Shown here piece by piece: positions 17,201-24,980 of a stretch of DNA of 64,000 bases (positions are counted from its first letter, which is position 1; each line of letters starts with the position of its first letter). The position numbers and the translations under genes were made by a program. The notes below the pieces were generated by a model. That model saw only the letters and a program-made list of their open reading frames with translations, did not search any database and had not been told where the DNA came from. The stretch is from Thermoplasmatota archaeon (GTDB taxonomy: Archaea > Thermoplasmatota > E2 > UBA202 > JdFR-43): assembly GCA_029259055.1 (NCBI GenBank), contig JAPDJP010000015.1, positions 27,795-91,794 of the forward strand, given 5' to 3'.

Positions 17201-19341
17201 GGAACGCCCCACTCCCACTCATCCTTTGCTCCTCCATGTGTCCAGCCAGGATTTGTTTCAAAATCCTCATCTAATACAATTGTCCAACTACTCCCATTTG
17301 ACATTAAGGAATATTTAAATAAATCATCTGATTTCTTATGTAAAGCATACAATTTTATTGGAGATTTTATTTCCAAATAAGAAACACCAATTTGTCCTGA
17401 AGAAGTATTTTCTATTCCATACAATATACCTGCTGCATAATATGGTTTACCTCTAAAGTAAGTATAGCCTAATCTTCCTGAAAATGGTTCGTATGCTGGA
17501 TTGTAATCAATACCTCCAGATGGTTCTATAAGCCCTAAAACATCACCAAGCCATATCTCACTCGATGTTACGCCATTCCCTGGATAATTTTGCAAATCTC
17601 TAACAACATATGTTCCACATAACAACAATGTTCCTGCTGTTACATTTCCAGTTAGATGCTGAGCTAATTCATATACATGGTTTGCATTGTCATCTCCTCC
17701 ACTGCTATCATTCCAATATTCTCCTTCCGTCATTGGCGTACTCCAGTAGTTTGGATGAGATAGCCATGGCTCATAGTTTGCATATCCTCCATCCCCTGGA
17801 AAATCACCACAACTCCATATTACTATATCGAATTGATTAATTAAGGCATCATCTATTCTTTGTCCTCTAAGTTCTTCAGAAGTATAGGAGTCATTTGTAA
17901 AATACCAGTCATCAATTGCCTTTGCATATAAGAATTGGGACTCCGGCATAATATTCTGACACGCTTGAATAATATTATCTATTCCACTTTCCCAACCAAT
18001 TGGGGTATTATCAACAATTAGGAAGGTGGGAGGCGAGACAGCGGGCTTTGGATATACTCTAATTATTTTGCTTGTACTATTTTGTCCTCCTTCATTATCG
18101 ACTACTGTTAAAGTTACTGTATAGTTGCCTGGCTCCGTAAATTTATGACTTACCGTTGAACCATTTGCAGTAAATCCGTCTCCAAAATCCCAATACCATT
18201 CAACAATATATCCATCTTTATCAAATGAATATGGTTCTCCTCCATCAAAATTTACGGTAATTACTGTGGTTATATTCCTTGGAGAATAGGAAAAACCGGC
18301 GATTGGCAATATGTTTGGAACAACTATGGTTTTTTCGAAATATGCCTGCTCCCCATTATCGTCTGTTACAATTAATGTTACAGTATAACTTCCGCTATAT
18401 TGATAGGTATGGCTTGGATTTGGAACAGAAGAGGTACTGCCGTCTCCGAAATTCCAGAAATATGAGACGATTTCACCATCTGGGTCGGTGACATTTGCAT
18501 AGAAATTAATTGTACCATCTATATTAGGATCGACATACCATTCAAAATCTCCTACAGGTGGCTTATTATATGTAACATTAACTGGTGGAGGGACATTTAC
18601 TCCTATTCCTGTTGTTGATGATGCTGTCTGCCCTTCATCATCAACAACTGTTAAGGTGACATAATATATGCCCGTCGATAAATATCTATGTAGAACATTT
18701 ACTCCATAGGCATCTGTAATTCCATCACTTTCAAAATCCCATTTATATAATACAATTCTCCCTCCGTCAGGATCGTAGCTTGAGGAAGCATCAAATATAA
18801 TGATTTCTGATTTTCCTGTGCTATTAATAAATTTTGGATCAAGAGGTGTATAAGTGAATAATGCCATTGGAGGAGATATTCTGACTAAGCCCTCCTGTAA
18901 AATACCAGACATAATAATGGAGTTGCTGGCTTTGTCAACAACAACGACGCTTATCTGCCAGTTTGTTATATTTCCAAATATTTGGTCTGCATATATTTCA
19001 ACATACTCTCCTAACTCCCACCTTCCATTATCATCTCCACTAAAATGAACGTTATCTTCCTTTGGTATCCCATTTTTATCAAAATTACAGCAAAAACTTT
19101 CCATCTCTCCCTTATGAACTATTATTCTAATTTCAGAAAGCTTTATCGCCTCCCCTCCTTTATGCTGTATAACAATTTTTTCTTCTTCAATATATCCAAC
19201 CAAATTTAAATCAGGAGAAGATGAAGGGTTACCAGTTGATAAAACATATATTGCGAAAGCTGAAAAAGCAATTATAGCAATAGCTAACAAAATGACTGTC
19301 CCGACTACTTCTGATATTCCTTTATTTCCTAATCTTAACAT
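14188..19341 (-). CDS. Giant pilin-signal surface protein: PKD, GATase-like, MAM-like and long beta-helix domains (1717 aa)
   Basis: First gene of the surface operon. The N-terminus LRLGNKGISEVVGTVILLAI is an archaeal type IV pilin-type class III signal: a basic-Gly cleavage site, a conserved I-S-E-V-V-G, then a long hydrophobic helix. Next come a short pilin-like domain, three PKD domains (about 157-435), and a Rossmann/GATase-like domain starting near 437 (F-L-I-V-D-N) and closing near 890 (L-R-N-V-L-A-W-L). The latter appears interrupted by a jelly-roll MAM/M6-like domain at about 689-840 (D-E-D-F-E-x-N-P-G-W-T start, Y-Y-L-D-D-V-V end). From about 900 to 1710 there is a right-handed beta-helix of some 30 coils of 22-24 residues. 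GGTGAT, complementary to the 16S 3' end, lies 6-7 bases before the ATG. It could be a pilus-tip or membrane-anchored adhesin; enzymatic activity is unproven. Confidence 0.85.
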   Translation of the reverse strand: MLRLGNKGISEVVGTVILLAIAIIAFSAFAIYVLSTGNPSSSPDLNLVGYIEEEKIVIQHKGGEAIKLSEIRIIVHKGEMESFCCNFDKNGIPKEDNVHFSGDDNGRWELGEYVEIYADQIFGNITNWQISVVVVDKASNSIIMSGILQEGLVRISPPMALFTYTPLDPKFINSTGKSEIIIFDASSSYDPDGGRIVLYKWDFESDGITDAYGVNVLHRYLSTGIYYVTLTVVDDEGQTASSTTGIGVNVPPPVNVTYNKPPVGDFEWYVDPNIDGTINFYANVTDPDGEIVSYFWNFGDGSTSSVPNPSHTYQYSGSYTVTLIVTDDNGEQAYFEKTIVVPNILPIAGFSYSPRNITTVITVNFDGGEPYSFDKDGYIVEWYWDFGDGFTANGSTVSHKFTEPGNYTVTLTVVDNEGGQNSTSKIIRVYPKPAVSPPTFLIVDNTPIGWESGIDNIIQACQNIMPESQFLYAKAIDDWYFTNDSYTSEELRGQRIDDALINQFDIVIWSCGDFPGDGGYANYEPWLSHPNYWSTPMTEGEYWNDSSGGDDNANHVYELAQHLTGNVTAGTLLLCGTYVVRDLQNYPGNGVTSSEIWLGDVLGLIEPSGGIDYNPAYEPFSGRLGYTYFRGKPYYAAGILYGIENTSSGQIGVSYLEIKSPIKLYALHKKSDDLFKYSLMSNGSSWTIVLDEDFETNPGWTHGGAKDEWEWGVPTFGPPGAHSGSKVYGTDLDSWYQNNANCWLKTGSIDLSNFTTAVLEFYDWYYIVYGYHNTYDYVYLEISDDGGSTWQTIAVFYGDQRSWTHHTIDISAFAGKVIQIRWRLVSDWRWRSYGYYLDDVVVKGSKSSIPVGYYAIDAERGRNRSIILGFDLNADEITQESRENYLRNVLAWLAEGAGYATEVWVNNDATEEWLNQPNHFATIQEGINAVTPGGKVYVIGSSGQIYYEDVVLNKSIDLIGIDNPTIFASQTGIEVTIDWAKIEGFVIKGDLQTGILVSNSARVKIINCTISGANNGIYLLSSHNNTIQGNIIKNCTNGIFGSNSLGNKILNNDIKNNGYGLYLYRASLNTIDKNNISQNGIGLFIDSAESNIISNNAFIGNAQEGIYLMSSTNRNEIINNKIINNDRGIRLEISNTNSLINNTIAKNDLEAILIEKFSHTNTLRENKIYNNSIAISLQNSSNNDLILNDIYLNSKGISAYYSASNIIVSNTIMNNTYAINLSTSSNNNTIVSNVISGNLQAIYIYQGNKNNISSNEILYNGNGIYLAFSMLTTNGENIIANNNISFNNGTAICLYRSVGNYIKNNTILSNTKEGIKLSYLSSDNYIIKNIIRNNLKGVCIEKGNYNIIKENAISQNDYGIVLSSYSSENTILNNTIENNGYGMQFLSASTNSIINNTIKSNFQGIWLSDSHNNKIMNNTISNNTQNGIYISSSDDNDIMNNTIYSNSYDGIYLLLSGGSGNTILNNTIFWNKNGIYLDRSRSATAGNNEIIGNRIYENRENGIYLYSSSINSIQNNQIYNNSGNGIFLNKSHSNTIQLNEIRENNLHGLYLYSSNNNDIQKNNISFNLNGIYILLSSQGDSLPITDNLIWNNSNAGILINSSNSNYIMHNIIWNNSYGIFVISSSTNNEVYENNITTNDYGIYVASQDCTANKFYYNNFINNTLHNDSQAYDAGNNSWYISTSGNYWNEHISTDPYIIPPGINQDKYPLLSPRKWWL

Positions 19342-19436
19342 TTTAAATCACCTTGCTAATTTTTTGCTAACAATTTAATAACAATCTGATTATAAAAATT
19401 TTTCGAATAATTTTTTAGTTCTGACACTATAGCTTT
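19342..19436. promoter_or_regulatory. Divergent promoter region between the surface operon and the hydrolase-like gene
   Basis: The 95-base gap contains TTATAAAAATTTTT (about 19390-19403), readable as a TATA element on both strands. It is 46 bases before the plus-strand start and about 50 before the minus-strand start. The minus-strand gene also has an AAGGTGAT ribosome binding site just before its ATG, so its transcript has a leader. Confidence 0.4.
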
Positions 19437-20675
19437 ATGAAATGGCTTGCCTTAATAATATTATTTATCTTACTTATTCATTCATTTGGGCCTTTTCAAA
19501 CCAATTATGAAAGAATTATAGAAATACCGGGAAAAATAATTGTTAAAATAATAGAGCCCAAGAAACCAAGATATATATTTAAAGCTCCTATCATCATAGA
19601 GGTTGGAGGGTTTGTTTCAAAAACGGGCTTTTCCGAAAGTATGAAAGATATCGTAGATTATGGATTTATCCACATTTCATTTTTATATCCTGGTTGTTCT
19701 GATGATGGTTATAAAAGTGGCGGAAATTTTGATTATGGAGGAGATAATTGTACATATGCATTATATCAAGTAATTAGATATGCTACTGGAGAAATTGAAG
19801 ATATGCATGGTAATAAAATAAGTGATATTATACCATATGCAATGGTTGACAATGTTGGTTTATATACTTTTTCTCATCCAGGAATAATAGCCACAAAAGT
19901 AATTGCATTATATGATACAAAATTGAAATATTTTGTTGGACACGAAAACCCTACATGTAGCGCAATTACCGCTTTTGATTTAGGATATTATGAAAATATG
20001 AAAGCAGTAGTTAATCCAACATATGATTATCCAGATGATTATTCTGATGAAAATGTATATCCAGATTATAGTAAAGTTGCTTTTGATTATGTTAAAAATA
20101 TCCCATATTTAGATTTAAATGGAAACAAAATTTTAGATAAGGGAGATTTCCCCTTCAAAGAAAATGTTCCAACATTTTTTGGAAAAAGGTTTTATTCAAT
20201 AGCATTGACAGAAGCATTAAACAAAAGCATATCAAAATGGCCTCCAGATATTGCAACAGTAGAGGAATGTAAAAGAATATGGTCTGAGAGAGAATCAACA
20301 AGATATTACAAGCTTATCAAAGGCGATGTAAAGGTTATGCTTGTATTTGGAGAGCCAGACCACGCCCAGCCAAGCAAAGATAAGCCCCATATTCATCAGG
20401 CATACAATGGTTTTAGAAAAAGAGGAATATGGGTAAGGTTAAATCCAGATGCATCATATACGATGCATATTGCAAAAATATCTACTCCTGATAATCCTGC
20501 AAATCATGAACCACAAAACTGGCTTAATATTAGTAAATGGGCATATAATGCTACTTTGCCATCGATAAGAAGATTAGTTGGTATAGCAGCTATTGCGGAA
20601 ATGGCAGATAGAGTTTATACTAATAATTGGGAGGAAAATATAGATGGTATATTAATATGGAATGGGACATTATAG
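19437..20675 (+). CDS. Secreted alpha/beta-hydrolase-like protein, function unknown
   Basis: 412 residues with an N-terminal signal or anchor (about 1-17). The middle has features of an alpha/beta-hydrolase: a strand A-P-I-I-I-E-V-G-G, an oxyanion-like stretch after it, and a possible nucleophile turn Y-T-F-S-H-P-G near 140. A late strand V-M-L-V-F-G-E-P-D-H is followed by a final His in Y-T-M-H-I. A D-L-N-G-N-K-I-L-D-K-G-D segment near 225 resembles a calcium loop. Secretion is likely, and it sits divergently from the surface operon, so it may act outside the cell. Its 3' end overlaps the methyltransferase start by 19 bases. The fold call is tentative; I do not recognise the family or substrate. 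Confidence 0.55.
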   Translation: MKWLALIILFILLIHSFGPFQTNYERIIEIPGKIIVKIIEPKKPRYIFKAPIIIEVGGFVSKTGFSESMKDIVDYGFIHISFLYPGCSDDGYKSGGNFDYGGDNCTYALYQVIRYATGEIEDMHGNKISDIIPYAMVDNVGLYTFSHPGIIATKVIALYDTKLKYFVGHENPTCSAITAFDLGYYENMKAVVNPTYDYPDDYSDENVYPDYSKVAFDYVKNIPYLDLNGNKILDKGDFPFKENVPTFFGKRFYSIALTEALNKSISKWPPDIATVEECKRIWSERESTRYYKLIKGDVKVMLVFGEPDHAQPSKDKPHIHQAYNGFRKRGIWVRLNPDASYTMHIAKISTPDNPANHEPQNWLNISKWAYNATLPSIRRLVGIAAIAEMADRVYTNNWEENIDGILIWNGTL

Positions 20676-21295
20676 CAAGAAGTTTTGATGCAACAAGAAA
20701 ACATGCATGGGAGGAGTGCTTAAAGTTTATAGAGGAAGTATATGGCAATGTAATTGACATTGGATGTGGAAATGCTCGCCATTTAATCCATATTGTCAAA
20801 AAAAGCGAAATGGCTGTGGGAATAGATAAATCTTATAGGATGCTTGAAATTTGTAAGGAAAAAATCAAAGATGCCTTGCTGGTTTGCGGTGACGCCTGTC
20901 ATTTGCCTTTTAAGGATAATACCTTTGATTTTGCCTTGTTTATTGCTACTTTGCATAATATAAAAGGGAGGGAAAATAGAATAAAGGCGTTAAAAGAATT
21001 AAAAAGAGTTTTAAAAAAGAATGGTAAAGCATTGATATCGGTATGGGCAAAATGGCAAGATAAATGGAGGAAACATTTTATAAAAGAATTATTCAAATTT
21101 TGGAAAGAGCATGGAGATATATACATTCCTTGGAGGAAGGATGGATTGAATGTTATGAGATTTTATCATTTATATAGTAAAAGAGAATTTAAAAGAGATA
21201 TTGAGAAAGCGGGACTTAAAATAGATAGAATATGGAGTGTTAAGAAGGTATCAAAAAAATATGCAGATAATCATTTTGCAATAGTTAGAAAATAA
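20657..21295 (+). CDS. SAM-dependent methyltransferase, Trm9/ABH8-like
   Basis: 212-residue class I methyltransferase. Motif I is V-I-D-I-G-C-G-N-A-R near 31-40, the acidic SAM-ribose residue is in V-G-I-D-K-S, and motif IV is F-D-F-A-L-F-I-A-T-L-H-N. The N-terminus A-R-S-F-D-A-T-R-K-H-A-W-E and the later I-P-W and R-F-Y-H-L-Y segments match the Trm9 family, which methylates carboxymethyl-uridine at the tRNA wobble position. A tRNA wobble role is therefore likely. I chose the ATG at 20657 over an upstream start at 20627 because the family begins with this segment and the overlap with the preceding gene is smaller. It converges with the DUF131 gene, overlapping by 25 bases. Confidence 0.75.
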   Translation: MEWDIIARSFDATRKHAWEECLKFIEEVYGNVIDIGCGNARHLIHIVKKSEMAVGIDKSYRMLEICKEKIKDALLVCGDACHLPFKDNTFDFALFIATLHNIKGRENRIKALKELKRVLKKNGKALISVWAKWQDKWRKHFIKELFKFWKEHGDIYIPWRKDGLNVMRFYHLYSKREFKRDIEKAGLKIDRIWSVKKVSKKYADNHFAIVRK

Positions 21296-21633
21296 AAAGC
21301 GATGAAAATAATAAAAATGGAAATGATAAAGAGAAAGATTAAAAGCCATATGCTATGATCATTTGATATTATTATAGGAATGGGACCAATAAATATTATT
21401 CCTTTTTTTTCAGTTTGTGGTTGTAATGAAGAAAAAGAGGAAGAGAAATCAAAAAATGATAATATGATGGAAATAAATATAAGGAAAATACCTATCAAAG
21501 AAAATATACCTGTTGAAAATATAAAAGGAAATATAATTATGATTCCAGCTTTTGCCTCTCCTCTTATAAAATCTAAGATTATGAGTATGATTCCCAATAT
21601 AAATAAAATTAAAGGCAAATTTCTATTTTCCAT
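21271..21633 (-). CDS. DUF131 / TIGR00304-like small membrane protein
   Basis: 120 residues with three predicted membrane helices: about 5-23, 28-62 as a long hydrophobic stretch, and 94-117. The conserved G-I-I-F-I-G-P-I-P-I-I-I segment before the last helix is typical of the archaeal DUF131 family. Function is unknown. It starts inside the end of the cis-prenyltransferase gene (11-base overlap), so the two are probably cotranscribed and translationally coupled. That may place it in lipid-carrier or envelope metabolism, but this rests only on gene order. Confidence 0.75.
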   Translation of the reverse strand: MENRNLPLILFILGIILIILDFIRGEAKAGIIIIFPFIFSTGIFSLIGIFLIFISIILSFFDFSSSFSSLQPQTEKKGIIFIGPIPIIISNDHSIWLLIFLFIISIFIIFIAFYFLTIAK

Positions 21634-22495
21634 ATCTTCTCTGCCTCCTTTGATAGGATTGTATTGCTTTTAAAAAGTCAAGTTTCTTTAAGGCTGGCCA
21701 GTAAACATCGGTAAAATATAATTCAGAATAGGCAAGTTGCCATAATAAAAAGTTTGAAATTCTTTCCTCTCCAGAAGTTCTTAAAACTAAATCTGGATCA
21801 GGAATTGGTAGATGAGATGTATAAAGATATGAAGAAAGTAATTCTTTATTTATATCTTCAGGCTTTATTTTTCCATTTTTAACATCATATGCGATTTTTT
21901 TCATAGCTTCCACTATTTCCTCCCTCCCTCCGTAACCAATTGCAATGTTGAAATAATATCTATCATAATTTTTCGTTTTTTCCATAACTTCTTCAGCAGC
22001 TTTTCTAACATTTTCTGGCAGAAGTTCTATTTGCCCTATTACTTTTACTCTAACCCTATTTTTATGTGTTCTTTCATCATTTGCCAATCTTCTTAAATCT
22101 TTTTCAAATAAATTCATTAAATGCTCAACTTCTCTTTTATCCCTTTTAAAGTTATCCGTTGAAAAAGCAAAAACAGTTAATATTTTTACACCGATTTCAT
22201 GACACCATTCTATGACATCTTCAAGCTTATCTTTCCCCAGTTCATGTCCCTTATAAGGAGGGAATCCTTCTTTTAAAGCATATCTTCTGTTTCCATCCAT
22301 TATTATTGCAATATGTTGAGGAATTGGTTTCCTTTTTATTTCTTCCATCAATTTTTTTTCCATTAACTTTTCTGTTTCTCTGTAAATAAGCTTAAATAAC
22401 TTATTTTGCTTTATCCTTCTTATTACGTGTTTTGCAAAATCTGTTTCTATTGTTTTTCTTCCTAAATCTTCAAGTTTTTTTAGTTCTTTCTTCAT
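21623..22495 (-). CDS. uppS: Polyprenyl diphosphate synthase (cis-prenyltransferase)
   Basis: 290 residues. It adds isopentenyl units in cis to make the long polyprenyl diphosphate that becomes the dolichol-type carrier for glycans. Family signatures are all present: H-I-A-I-I-M-D-G-N-R-R near 60-70 (catalytic Asp), F-A-F-S-T-D-N-F-K-R, G-Y-G-G-R-E-E-I and the C-terminal P-D-P-D-L-V-L-R-T-S-G-E-E-R-I-S-N-F. An N-terminal extension of about 55 residues precedes the core, as in archaeal members. A TTTAAAG element about 26 bases upstream fits a leaderless transcript. Its product would feed AglB, encoded further right. The assignment is secure; chain length cannot be read from the sequence. Confidence 0.95.
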   Translation of the reverse strand: MKKELKKLEDLGRKTIETDFAKHVIRRIKQNKLFKLIYRETEKLMEKKLMEEIKRKPIPQHIAIIMDGNRRYALKEGFPPYKGHELGKDKLEDVIEWCHEIGVKILTVFAFSTDNFKRDKREVEHLMNLFEKDLRRLANDERTHKNRVRVKVIGQIELLPENVRKAAEEVMEKTKNYDRYYFNIAIGYGGREEIVEAMKKIAYDVKNGKIKPEDINKELLSSYLYTSHLPIPDPDLVLRTSGEERISNFLLWQLAYSELYFTDVYWPALKKLDFLKAIQSYQRRQRRYGK

Positions 22496-22539
22496 TTCTT
22501 ATTTTTATATTCACCCATCTTTAAATAATTTTGCAAACA

Positions 22540-22548
22540 TTTTATATG
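22540..22548 (+). promoter_or_regulatory. TATA box of the carbamate kinase gene
   Basis: TTTTATATG is centred about 23 bases before the ATG at 22567. It supports that start over an in-frame ATG at 22531, which lies upstream of the box. Confidence 0.45.
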
Positions 22549-22566
22549 TTTATAGCAATATCCAAT

Positions 22567-23487
22567 ATGAAAGCTGTAATTGCATTAGGAGGAAATGCAT
22601 TAACTGGTAAAGACAGGAAAACAGACATAAAATTGCAGTTTGAAACAACAAGAAATACTGCGAAGTCAATTGCTAAAATGATAAAGAATGGATGGCATAT
22701 TGTAATAACTCATGGGAATGGCCCACAAATTGGCTCTCTCCTTTTACAACAAAAGAAAGCTATGCACGAAATTCCTTCAATGCCTCTCCATGTTTTAGGA
22801 GCTTTAACCCAAGGACAGATTGGTTACATAATTCAGCAATGTTTATTAAATGAATTTAAAAAGCAAGGAATAAAAAGAGAAGTTGTAACGATAATAACGC
22901 AAGTTATAGTTGATGAGAAGGACCCAGCTTTCAAAAAGCCAACAAAACCAATTGGGCCAGTTTATAATGATAAGGAAGCAAATGAAATGAAGAAAAGCTA
23001 TGTTATGGGAAGAGTCGAGAATGGCTGGAGAATTCTTGTTCCCTCTCCAAAGCCAATATCAATAGTTGAATCAAAAATAATCAAAAAATTAATTGAAGAA
23101 AATGTTATCGTCATTGCTGCGGGAGGCGGGGGAATCCCGGTGGTAAGAAAAAATGGAATCTTAGAAGGGAAAGATGCTGTTATAGACAAAGATTTAGCGT
23201 CTCAAAAATTGGCTAATGAAATTGGGGCGGATATTCTTCTTATTTTAACAGATGTGGATTATGTTTATTTAAATTATGGAAAGGAGAATGAAATTGAAAT
23301 TAGGGAGGCAAAAGTCGAGGAAATAGAAAAATATTATAGGGAGGGTCATTTTCCGCCGGGTTCAATGGGTCCGAAAATAGAAGCTGCAATAAATTTTATC
23401 AAGAATGGAGGCAAAGAAGCAATAATTACTTCTATTGATAAAGCATGGGAAGCTATAGAAGGAAGAGCAGGTACTCACATCTTCTGA
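22567..23487 (+). CDS. arcC: Carbamate kinase
   Basis: 306 residues of the amino acid kinase fold. It catalyses carbamoyl phosphate + ADP to ATP + carbamate, or the reverse. Visible signatures: V-I-A-L-G-G-N-A-L at the N-terminus, T-H-G-N-G-P-Q-I-G, A-A-G-G-G-G-I-P-V near 190, D-K-D-L-A-S (nucleotide site), L-T-D-V-D-Y-V and the terminal G-S-M-G-P-K-I-E-A. The ATG at 22567 starts the protein exactly at the first strand and follows a TATA box at leaderless spacing. No arginine deiminase or ornithine carbamoyltransferase gene is nearby, so it may supply carbamoyl phosphate or recover ATP rather than act in a full arginine deiminase operon. The gene converges on hisS with a 13-base overlap. Confidence 0.96.
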   Translation: MKAVIALGGNALTGKDRKTDIKLQFETTRNTAKSIAKMIKNGWHIVITHGNGPQIGSLLLQQKKAMHEIPSMPLHVLGALTQGQIGYIIQQCLLNEFKKQGIKREVVTIITQVIVDEKDPAFKKPTKPIGPVYNDKEANEMKKSYVMGRVENGWRILVPSPKPISIVESKIIKKLIEENVIVIAAGGGGIPVVRKNGILEGKDAVIDKDLASQKLANEIGADILLILTDVDYVYLNYGKENEIEIREAKVEEIEKYYREGHFPPGSMGPKIEAAINFIKNGGKEAIITSIDKAWEAIEGRAGTHIF

Positions 23488-24677
23488 TTTTTTAGTGATT
23501 CTATATCTATTTCTTCTTGTTTTCCGCTTACCATATCTTTTATTAAAACCTTTCCCTTTTCCCATTCTTCAGGAGCGACTATAACAACTTTTTTTATTCC
23601 CTTCCTGTTTGCGTAATCCAGAGATTTTGAAATACTCCTTCTCATCAAATCCATTTCAACTTTCATTCCTTCTTTTCTGAGCATTTTAGCTATTTTTATT
23701 GCTTCCTTTAGCATGCCATGCATATACGCAATATAGATTGGTTTTTCTACCTCTACAAATTTAAATCCTTCCATTTCTAAAGCCAGCAAGGTTCTATCAA
23801 AACCTATGGCAAATCCTGCTGTAGGCGTTGATTTTCCACCAAGTAAAGGAACCAAACTATATTCTCCCCCTCCGCATATTTGTTTCTCCGCCCCCAGCTT
23901 AGGAGCATCGATTTCAAAAACTATGCCGATATAATATTCCAATCCTCTTGCAATTGATAAATCTATATTATATGGAACAGAAAACTCTTCCAGAAATTCA
24001 ATAACTTCTTTCATTTTGTCTATTTCCTTATAATCTTGTTTAAGCTCATCCAAATCTTTTATATTAATGAATTTTTCAAATTCCTCAAAATTTCTTATTT
24101 TTTTCTTCAATTCATCAAAATCTTTTTTATCGATTAATCTCATGATTTCTGCATCATTTGCGCCAATACTATCTAAAAATTTTCTAAGAATATCAAGATT
24201 TCCTATTCTAAGAACAATATTTTTTAGTCCTATTTCTTTTAATATATCATATGCCATTGTAATAAGCTCTGCTATTGCCTCAGGCTTATTACTTCCTATA
24301 AGTTCGCAACCGAATTGCCAAAATTCCCTATACCTTCCTTTCTGGGGTCTATCATATCTAAAACAATTACCAAAGTAATAAAATTTCAGTGGCTTAGGCT
24401 CCATTTGAAATTTTTCTACATAAAAACGCATAACAGGCGCCGTCAATTCAGGACGCAAAGCTAATTTTCTGCCAGCCTTATCCTCAAATGCATATGTTTC
24501 TTCTATAATTCCCTCACCTGATTTTAAAGTAAAAAGTTCCAGATGCTCAATAGTTGGTGTAGAAATTTCTTCATATCCATATTTTTCAAAAATTTCTCTC
24601 ATTTTTGTCTCAAGCCACCTCCTTTTCTGCATTTCTTGGGGAGTAAAATCTCTTGTCCCCCTTGGTTTTGAAATCAT
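23475..24677 (-). CDS. hisS: Histidyl-tRNA synthetase
   Basis: 400-residue class II aminoacyl-tRNA synthetase charging tRNA-His. Motif 1 begins at R-G-T-R-D-F-T-P; motif 2 is F-R-Y-D-R-P-Q-K-G-R-Y-R-E-F-W-Q near 110-125; the histidine-specific segment A-R-G-L-E-Y-Y-I-G is near 245; motif 3 is G-F-A-I-G-F-D-R. An anticodon-binding domain of about 90 residues follows. The length is near the bacterial/archaeal norm. TTATAAAT at 24697-24704 lies about 23 bases before the ATG, so the mRNA is probably leaderless. Confidence 0.97.
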   Translation of the reverse strand: MISKPRGTRDFTPQEMQKRRWLETKMREIFEKYGYEEISTPTIEHLELFTLKSGEGIIEETYAFEDKAGRKLALRPELTAPVMRFYVEKFQMEPKPLKFYYFGNCFRYDRPQKGRYREFWQFGCELIGSNKPEAIAELITMAYDILKEIGLKNIVLRIGNLDILRKFLDSIGANDAEIMRLIDKKDFDELKKKIRNFEEFEKFINIKDLDELKQDYKEIDKMKEVIEFLEEFSVPYNIDLSIARGLEYYIGIVFEIDAPKLGAEKQICGGGEYSLVPLLGGKSTPTAGFAIGFDRTLLALEMEGFKFVEVEKPIYIAYMHGMLKEAIKIAKMLRKEGMKVEMDLMRRSISKSLDYANRKGIKKVVIVAPEEWEKGKVLIKDMVSGKQEEIDIESLKNQKM

Positions 24678-24696
24678 GAGAAATAAATGCTTTAAG

Positions 24697-24704
24697 TTAT
24701 AAAT
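24697..24704 (-). promoter_or_regulatory. TATA box of hisS
   Basis: The minus strand reads ATTTATAA here, 20-27 bases before the hisS ATG at 24677. This is standard spacing for a leaderless archaeal transcript. Confidence 0.45.
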
Positions 24705-24776
24705 GTTTTAAGATGATTTGGCGATAAGCACACAATAAAGATAAAATTTTTTATTTAGAATTTGTATTCCTCCACA

Positions 24777-24941
24777 ATGAAAATGAAAAGCCTATTATAC
24801 ATATTCCTTGCATTTGTACTTCCATGGCTACTAATAATATCTGGATTGATCGCCAATGTATACAACGTGTGGCTATATGTGGGCAGTATAACATGGTTCT
24901 TAATGTGCCTTCTTTTTTTCCTCTCTTTTTATAAAATGTGA
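24777..24941 (+). CDS. Small two-helix membrane protein (54 aa)
   Basis: ATG 24777 opens a 54-codon frame ending in TGA 24939-24941. The product starts M-K-M-K-S-L-L, has two hydrophobic helices (about 5-24 and 30-51) with a short loop containing Y-N-V-W, and ends Y-K-M. An AT-rich TATA-like stretch (about 24745-24756) lies about 27 bases upstream, as for its neighbours. The frame fills the hisS-sepF gap in the direction of sepF. No homologue is recognised, so function is unknown. The alternative is a chance hydrophobic ORF, but promoter spacing and membrane topology favour a real gene. Confidence 0.55.
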   Translation: MKMKSLLYIFLAFVLPWLLIISGLIANVYNVWLYVGSITWFLMCLLFFLSFYKM

Positions 24942-24980
24942 AAGTTTTGAAAAGTTTTAAAAACAAATATTATTTCAAAA

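Noticed and set aside
24751-24966. A 71-codon minus-strand ORF between hisS and sepF
   Set aside because: The plus-strand 54-codon frame in the same place has better membrane-protein character and promoter spacing.
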